Shown here: piece after piece, positions 44,030-47,686 of the stretch
Numbering within the stretch: the first letter of the stretch is position 1
Layout: every line of letters starts with the position of its first letter
Assembly (NCBI GenBank): GCA_022360555.1
Contig: JAKSCQ010000111.1
Coordinates: 1 to 47,686 of the forward strand
DNA from: Pseudomonadales bacterium
GTDB lineage: Bacteria > Pseudomonadota > Gammaproteobacteria > Pseudomonadales > Alcanivoracaceae
Reading direction: 5' to 3'
DNA length: 47,686 nucleotides
Notes under the pieces: model-generated
What the model saw: the letters and a program-made list of their open reading frames with translations, nothing else
What the model was told of the DNA's origin: nothing
Databases searched by the model: none
Position numbers and translations under genes: made by a program

Positions 44030-44767
44030 ATGTCCAACCAACCCGTAGGCATTCCTCTTCCCGGTGGCCACACCATGCGCGCTCGCTGGCTGCGGCCGGC
44101 GATGGCGAATCCTCACAAGGCGGCGGTGATCGCCATTCATGACATCTTTGGCTATACCGACGACATCGAACGCATTGCCCAGCGGCTGGCGGACAACGGG
44201 TATCCGGTGCTGGTGCCGGATCTTTATGACCTGCCGGGCAGCAAGGCCCTGTGTGTGGTGAAAACCCTGAAAGCCCATGAAACCGGCAAGGGGCAGGCGT
44301 TCGAACAACTGGAGGCCTGCCGCGAATGGTTGCTGGCGCAGCAGGAAGAACCGGTGGAGCAGGTAGGAGTGATGGGGTTCTGCATGGGCGGTCGCTTTGC
44401 GGTGCTGTATGCCAGCCAGGCGCCGGTGCAGGTGGTGGCACCGTTCTATGGTGGCATTCCCAAAAAGGCGGAAGCACTGCAAGGTATCTGCCCCGCCGTG
44501 GGCGGTTGGGGACGCCAGGACATGATCTATGGCGATCACGGCGACCGGTTGGCCAGTCACCTGGATACCCTGGGCGTGCCCCACGATGTGAAAACCTACG
44601 AAGACGTGGGCCACTCCTTCATGAATGACCACCAGACCTTCACCTTCAAGAAGCTGGGGCCGCTGCCGCCGCTGCGTTCGAAATTCGATGCGCGTGCGTC
44701 AGAAGACAGTTGGCAGCGGGTACTGGTGTTCTTCGAAAAGGTTTTTTCCGGGGAAATCGCTGCCTGA
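44030..44767 (+). CDS. Dienelactone hydrolase family protein
   Basis: The 245-residue alpha/beta hydrolase has nucleophile C118 in MGFCMGGRFAV, a catalytic-type aspartate in the DMIYGDHGD strand and histidine in DVGHSFMND, the Cys-Asp-His triad of carboxymethylenebutenolidase. The N-terminal AAVIAIHDIFGYTDDIERIAQRLAD segment is characteristic. Many members hydrolyse unrelated esters, and no chlorocatechol genes are near, so the substrate is open. The bases before the ATG (GGTTCTCCT) contain no purine-rich ribosome-binding site and directly abut hairpin F. Confidence 0.9.
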   Translation: MSNQPVGIPLPGGHTMRARWLRPAMANPHKAAVIAIHDIFGYTDDIERIAQRLADNGYPVLVPDLYDLPGSKALCVVKTLKAHETGKGQAFEQLEACREWLLAQQEEPVEQVGVMGFCMGGRFAVLYASQAPVQVVAPFYGGIPKKAEALQGICPAVGGWGRQDMIYGDHGDRLASHLDTLGVPHDVKTYEDVGHSFMNDHQTFTFKKLGPLPPLRSKFDARASEDSWQRVLVFFEKVFSGEIAA

Positions 44768-44768
44768 C

Positions 44769-44974
44769 GGCGTAATGCTGTTCACTTAAGTGGTGGAAAT
44801 TTGGCTCAAACCTTTCTGGCAGGTTCCCTCTCCCCTTGCGGGAGAGGGGTTGGGGAGAGGGGGGGCGTGACAGTCAAATCAATGGTAAGTCATTGAAATG
44901 TTGCTGCCCCCTCTCCCTGTCCCTCTCCCGCAAGGGGAGAGGGGCTTAAAGCCTAAAGTGAACAGAATTACGCC
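44769..44974. mobile_element. MITE-like nested palindromic element
   Basis: Terminal inverted repeats GGCGTAATGCTGTTCACTTA (44769-44788) and, on the minus strand, GGCGTAATTCTGTTCACTTT (44974-44955) enclose a second pair. The inner arms (44826-44863 and 44907-44944) are CTCTCCCCTTGCGGGAGAG-rich. Loop 44864-44906. No open reading frame of note. No clear target-site duplication. The 300-base gap 44768-45067 otherwise holds only the hairpin listed next. Confidence 0.65.
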
Positions 44975-45040
44975 TGAAGGCGAACCTGCCGTCGCCTCAA
45001 AAAGGGGGCGGTTGAGTACCCGCTTCGCGACACGCAGCAT

Positions 45041-45064
45041 CGCTTTCCTGTCAGCGGGAAAGCG
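45041..45064 (-). terminator. Hairpin after the DUF3617 gene
   Basis: CGCTTTCC-TGTCAGCG-GGAAAGCG lies three bases past the stop at 45068. It has no T-run on the minus strand. Confidence 0.45.
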
Positions 45065-45067
45065 GCT

Positions 45068-45508
45068 TTACTGCCCCGGGCACTGACCCTTCCATTTGGC
45101 TTCACTGTGCGTGGTCATGCTGTGGTTGTTGCCACTGATGGTGATGTTGCTGCTGTAGTGCTTGTCGTTGTGTATCACCATCTCGCCACGGATTTTGGTG
45201 GTGGCTTTGCTGCCAGGCATTTTGCAGTTGGCGGTCCACTGCAGGGTATCACCGCTGCGGCTGATTTCGCTGTTGTTGCAATTTTCCGCTTTCCAGCTTT
45301 CACGCATGGCCATTTCCGGGTTGCTGGCCTGTTTCTGGGTCAGGCAGTGGTCGCGGACCTGGGTACGCATGTTTTCCGGCACTGCCGGTGAGTCCAGCTT
45401 GACGGTCATTTCCCACAGGCCGGGCGTTAGTTCCGCGGCGCCGACCAGGCCAGACGCAGCCAGTATCACAGAGGCCAGGGTCGCTCGGGTCATCTGTCTG
45501 ATGTTCAT
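45068..45508 (-). CDS. DUF3617 periplasmic protein
   Basis: The 146-residue protein has a Sec signal (ATLASVILAASGLVGA, cleaved before AELTPGLWEM). The motif ELTPGLWEMTVKLD and four spaced cysteines in the mature part (DHCLTQKQ, AENCNNSE, ANCKMPG, KGQCPG) define DUF3617. Two disulfides are likely. AGGAATCG-type sequence precedes the ATG weakly. The family has no known function. It is in the same orientation as nth, 26 bases downstream of it. Confidence 0.85.
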   Translation of the reverse strand: MNIRQMTRATLASVILAASGLVGAAELTPGLWEMTVKLDSPAVPENMRTQVRDHCLTQKQASNPEMAMRESWKAENCNNSEISRSGDTLQWTANCKMPGSKATTKIRGEMVIHNDKHYSSNITISGNNHSMTTHSEAKWKGQCPGQ

Positions 45509-45534
45509 AACGATTCCTTTCGTTCTCAGCCGTT

Positions 45535-46176
45535 TCAGGAGGTTGGACGCTGGCTGACCGGAAACTCACACAGGTCGGCAATCAGACACTCGCCGCATTT
45601 GGGCTTGCGCGCGGTGCACACATAGCGCCCGTGCAGGATCAGCCAGTGATGAGCATCGCGCAGAAATTCCTCCGGTACTACCCTCAACAGCCGTTTTTCC
45701 ACCTCCAGCACATTCTTGCCCGGGGCAATGCGGGTGCGGTTGGAAACCCGGAAAATGTGGGTGTCCACGGCCATGGTCGGCATGCCGTAGGCCGTGTTGA
45801 GCACCACGTTGGCGGTTTTGCGGCCGACACCGGGCAGCGCTTCCAGCGCCTCGCGGGTGCGTGGCACCTGGCCATCATGCTGTTCGATCAGCATCTGGCA
45901 CAGTTTGATAATGTTTTCCGCCTTGGAGTTAAACAGGCCAATGGTCTTGATGTACTCTTTAAGCCCGTCCACGCCGAGGGCATAAATGGCCTGTGGGGTA
46001 TTGGCCACCGGGAACAGTTTGGCGGTCGCCTTGTTGACGCCCACATCCGTGGCCTGGGCAGACAGGACCACTGCCACCAGCAGCTCGAAATCGCTGCTAA
46101 ATTCCAGTTCGGTGGTGGGGTTGGGATTCTGGTCCCGCAAGCGGGTAAAGATTTCGGTACGTTTTTCGCGATTCAT
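45535..46176 (-). CDS. nth: Endonuclease III (DNA glycosylase/AP lyase)
   Basis: The 213-residue enzyme is numbered like E. coli Nth: catalytic K120 in GVGRKTANVVL, D138 in AVDTHIFRV, and the [4Fe-4S] cysteines C187, C194, C197 and C203 in CTARKPKCGECLIADLC. It removes oxidised pyrimidines in base-excision repair. ATG 46176 is chosen (AGGAAG upstream), since 19 extra codons in the longer frame are not family-like. No rnf or rsx genes adjoin, unlike in many gammaproteobacteria. Confidence 0.97.
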   Translation of the reverse strand: MNREKRTEIFTRLRDQNPNPTTELEFSSDFELLVAVVLSAQATDVGVNKATAKLFPVANTPQAIYALGVDGLKEYIKTIGLFNSKAENIIKLCQMLIEQHDGQVPRTREALEALPGVGRKTANVVLNTAYGMPTMAVDTHIFRVSNRTRIAPGKNVLEVEKRLLRVVPEEFLRDAHHWLILHGRYVCTARKPKCGECLIADLCEFPVSQRPTS

Positions 46177-46277
46177 AGCCACTTCCTGAATTCCCGGGCA
46201 GTATAGCGGATCAACGCCCGGCTGTGGTGGCACGACCGCCTGGCCAATGGCCTCGCAGGGTCGCTAAGGAGTATTTG

Positions 46278-47462
46278 ATGCAGTTTTCCGCCATGGAAAC
46301 CCTGATGGTCGCTTTGCTGGTGTTGGGTGCCGGGCAGTGGATTGTCCACAAGGTGACCCTGTTATCCCGGCTCAACATGCCCGAGCCCGTGGTCGGTGGC
46401 CTGCTGGCCACCATCATCGTTACTGCCCTGGAGCTGGGCGGGCTGTCGCTGAGCTTTGATGAGAGTATCAAGACACCGGCCATGCTGTTCTTCTTCGGGG
46501 CGGTGGGGCTGGCGGCGGACTTCCGGCTGCTCAGGCAGGGGGGCTGGGCCATGCTGCTGTTTGCCGTTCTGGTTATTGTGCTGGTGTTTTTACAGGACCT
46601 GACCGGGGTGGCCATGGCCAAACTGCTGGGGCTGGAAGCCTATTACGGCCTGATCGGTGGGTCCGTGACCATGACAGGTGGTCACGGCACCGGCGCGGCC
46701 TGGGCCGGGGTGTTCGAGCGGGATTTCGGGCTCACCGGGGTGTCGGAACTGGCGGCGGCCTCCGCCACTTTCGGGCTGGTATTCGGTGCCTTGCTGGGCG
46801 GGCCGTTGGCCATGTTCCTGATTCGCCGTTACCGCCTGGCGTCACCGGCCCATGGGGCAGCCCAGGAGCCCCCCGAGCATGACGAGGCCGAGAAACCCCG
46901 CCCGGTTTCCGCCGCCAGTGTCACTCGTATTCTCATGTTGCTGTCGGTGGGCGTGGTGGTGGGCAGCGTGGCGGCGGAAGAATTCGCGTCCGTCTTCCGG
47001 CTGCCCACCTTTGTCTGGGTGTTGTTCGTCTGCATTCTGCTTGGTAATACTGCCCGACGGCTATGGAAGGTGAGCGATGCCACCATCGATGTGGTGGGCA
47101 ACACGGCACTGGGAATTTTCCTGGCCATTACCCTGATGAGCCTGCAACTGCTGCAACTGGTGGACCTGGCCCTGCCCATGCTGGCCATGTTGATTGTGCA
47201 GGTGGGGCTGGCCCTGACCTTTATCGTCTTCGTGACCTTCCGCCTGATGGGGCGCAACTATGATTCCGCCGTGCTTTGTGCCGGCCACTGCGGTTTTGCC
47301 ATGGGCGCGACGCCCACAGCGGTGGCCAACATCCAGGCGGTAACCCAGCATCACGGTCCGTCGCCGCTGGCGTTCATCATCGTGCCGGTGGTGGGGGGCT
47401 TTATCGTGGACATCGCCAACGCCACCATCATCCAGACGTTCGTGTCAGTGTTGTCTGGTTAG
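46278..47462 (+). CDS. gltS: Sodium/glutamate symporter GltS
   Basis: The 394-residue protein starts at ATG 46278 (AAGGAG upstream); a GTG start 18 codons earlier is rejected. It has ten or more hydrophobic helices. The reentrant motif GGSVTMTGGHGTGAAWAG in the first half and CGFAMGATPTAVANIQAV in the second are GltS signatures. The cytoplasmic linker between halves (HGAAQEPPEHDEAEKPRP) is acidic. It imports glutamate with Na+, fitting a marine lifestyle. Confidence 0.95.
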   Translation: MQFSAMETLMVALLVLGAGQWIVHKVTLLSRLNMPEPVVGGLLATIIVTALELGGLSLSFDESIKTPAMLFFFGAVGLAADFRLLRQGGWAMLLFAVLVIVLVFLQDLTGVAMAKLLGLEAYYGLIGGSVTMTGGHGTGAAWAGVFERDFGLTGVSELAAASATFGLVFGALLGGPLAMFLIRRYRLASPAHGAAQEPPEHDEAEKPRPVSAASVTRILMLLSVGVVVGSVAAEEFASVFRLPTFVWVLFVCILLGNTARRLWKVSDATIDVVGNTALGIFLAITLMSLQLLQLVDLALPMLAMLIVQVGLALTFIVFVTFRLMGRNYDSAVLCAGHCGFAMGATPTAVANIQAVTQHHGPSPLAFIIVPVVGGFIVDIANATIIQTFVSVLSG

Positions 47463-47468
47463 GCGTAA

Positions 47469-47547
47469 AGGCGCGAGTGACGAGTAACGGGTTTCGAAAA
47501 GCAAACCGATTTTGCCGTTCGCGTCTCGTCACTCACTTCTCGTCACT
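47469..47547. repeat. Hairpin G with five-heptamer arms
   Basis: The left arm 47469-47505 reads AGGCGCG, AGTGACG, AGTAACG, GGTTTCG, AAAAGCA, AA. The right arm 47511-47547, on the minus strand, reads AGTGACG, AGAAGTG, AGTGACG, AGACGCG, AACGGCA, AA. The loop is only five bases. It lies between two convergent stop codons, six and eight bases away. Confidence 0.85.
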
Positions 47548-47555
47548 GTTTTGGG

Positions 47556-47686
47556 TTACTGGGTGACCACCTGGCCGTCTTCAATCTGCAACCGGTCTCC
47601 CGGTTTCTTCTCCATGCGGATGGTGTCTTCCACATCATTAAAGACATAGGTCACGTCGTAACCTTCGGTGCGGCTCTTGCCTTCCA
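47556..47686 (-). CDS. C-terminal fragment of a glycine-zipper/17-kDa-antigen-like envelope protein (partial)
   Basis: Forty-two residues remain before the stop TAA (47558-47556); the gene continues beyond the right edge. The visible end reads TEGYDVTYVFNDVEDTIRM followed by EKKPGDRLQIEDGQ. This resembles the GYDVTYxYxGxxxxxxMxxxPGDxI tail of glycine-zipper 2TM (Rickettsia 17-kDa surface antigen type) proteins. Such proteins sit in the outer membrane. The family call rests on this tail only. Confidence 0.55.
   Translation of the reverse strand, partial: EGKSRTEGYDVTYVFNDVEDTIRMEKKPGDRLQIEDGQVVTQ

Overview
The window is a GC-rich (roughly 60%) gammaproteobacterial chromosome segment. Gene content points to a marine, lipid- and hydrocarbon-using bacterium of the Alcanivorax type. 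The markers are many acyl-CoA dehydrogenases, an acyl-CoA ligase coupled to a Liv-type ABC importer, a large Ig-like lipoprotein with an OmpW-like porin, an AcrAB-type pump and Ohr/OhrR. This placement is inference; no rRNA or tRNA gene is present to confirm it.

Layout. (1) 1-4739, leftward: a chemosensory cluster in the order CheY-like regulator, CheA (with a second CheW-like domain), CheW, and a soluble receptor cut by the window edge. The receptor has no six-frame entry because it runs off the end. Reading it out shows a group I truncated haemoglobin fused to two PAS domains and an MCP signalling domain. (2) 5094-11473: an AI-2E family permease, then an acrB/acrA RND pump operon divergent from its TetR-type repressor. 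A TATACAT-N10-ATGTATA operator and a terminator-like hairpin lie in the shared region. (3) 11799-18282, rightward: acyl-CoA ligase and a complete five-gene Liv-type ABC importer. (4) 18675-26859: a bifunctional enoyl-CoA hydratase/3-hydroxyacyl-CoA dehydrogenase, a PimC/PimD-like dehydrogenase pair, an NADP-dependent oxidoreductase, an MFS exporter and a ketopantoate-reductase-like protein. (5) 27176-31407: a 1118-residue lipoprotein and an OmpW-like protein. (6) 31603-39240: oxidoreductase, metallo-hydrolase, unknown membrane protein, acyl-CoA dehydrogenase, thiolase and glutaryl-CoA dehydrogenase. (7) 39472-47686: ohrR/ohr, a YbaY-type lipoprotein, DUF3302/HlyD pair, YigZ, dienelactone hydrolase, DUF3617, nth, gltS and a truncated gene.

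The genes of regions 3, 4 and 6 form a route from uptake of a carboxylic acid, through CoA activation, dehydrogenation, hydration and oxidation, to thiolysis. The ligase and hydratase operons share an upstream element, TGAAA-N3-AATTCCAAAATA.

The most unusual structure is intergenic. From 18.5 kb to the end, seven long inverted repeats (A 18505, B 23305, C 33628, D 36553, E 37953, F 43895, G 47469) all have arms built of degenerate 7-base units. The unit differs between elements (AGTTTCG, AGCTGCA, AGTTGCA, AGTTGAC, AGTTAAT, AGTGACG) but keeps an AGTTRNN-like frame and is matched between the two arms. Five of the seven sit directly before a gene start. Two are nested inside REP-like inverted pairs, and two further REP pairs occur alone. 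I know of no description of such a family in this group of bacteria.
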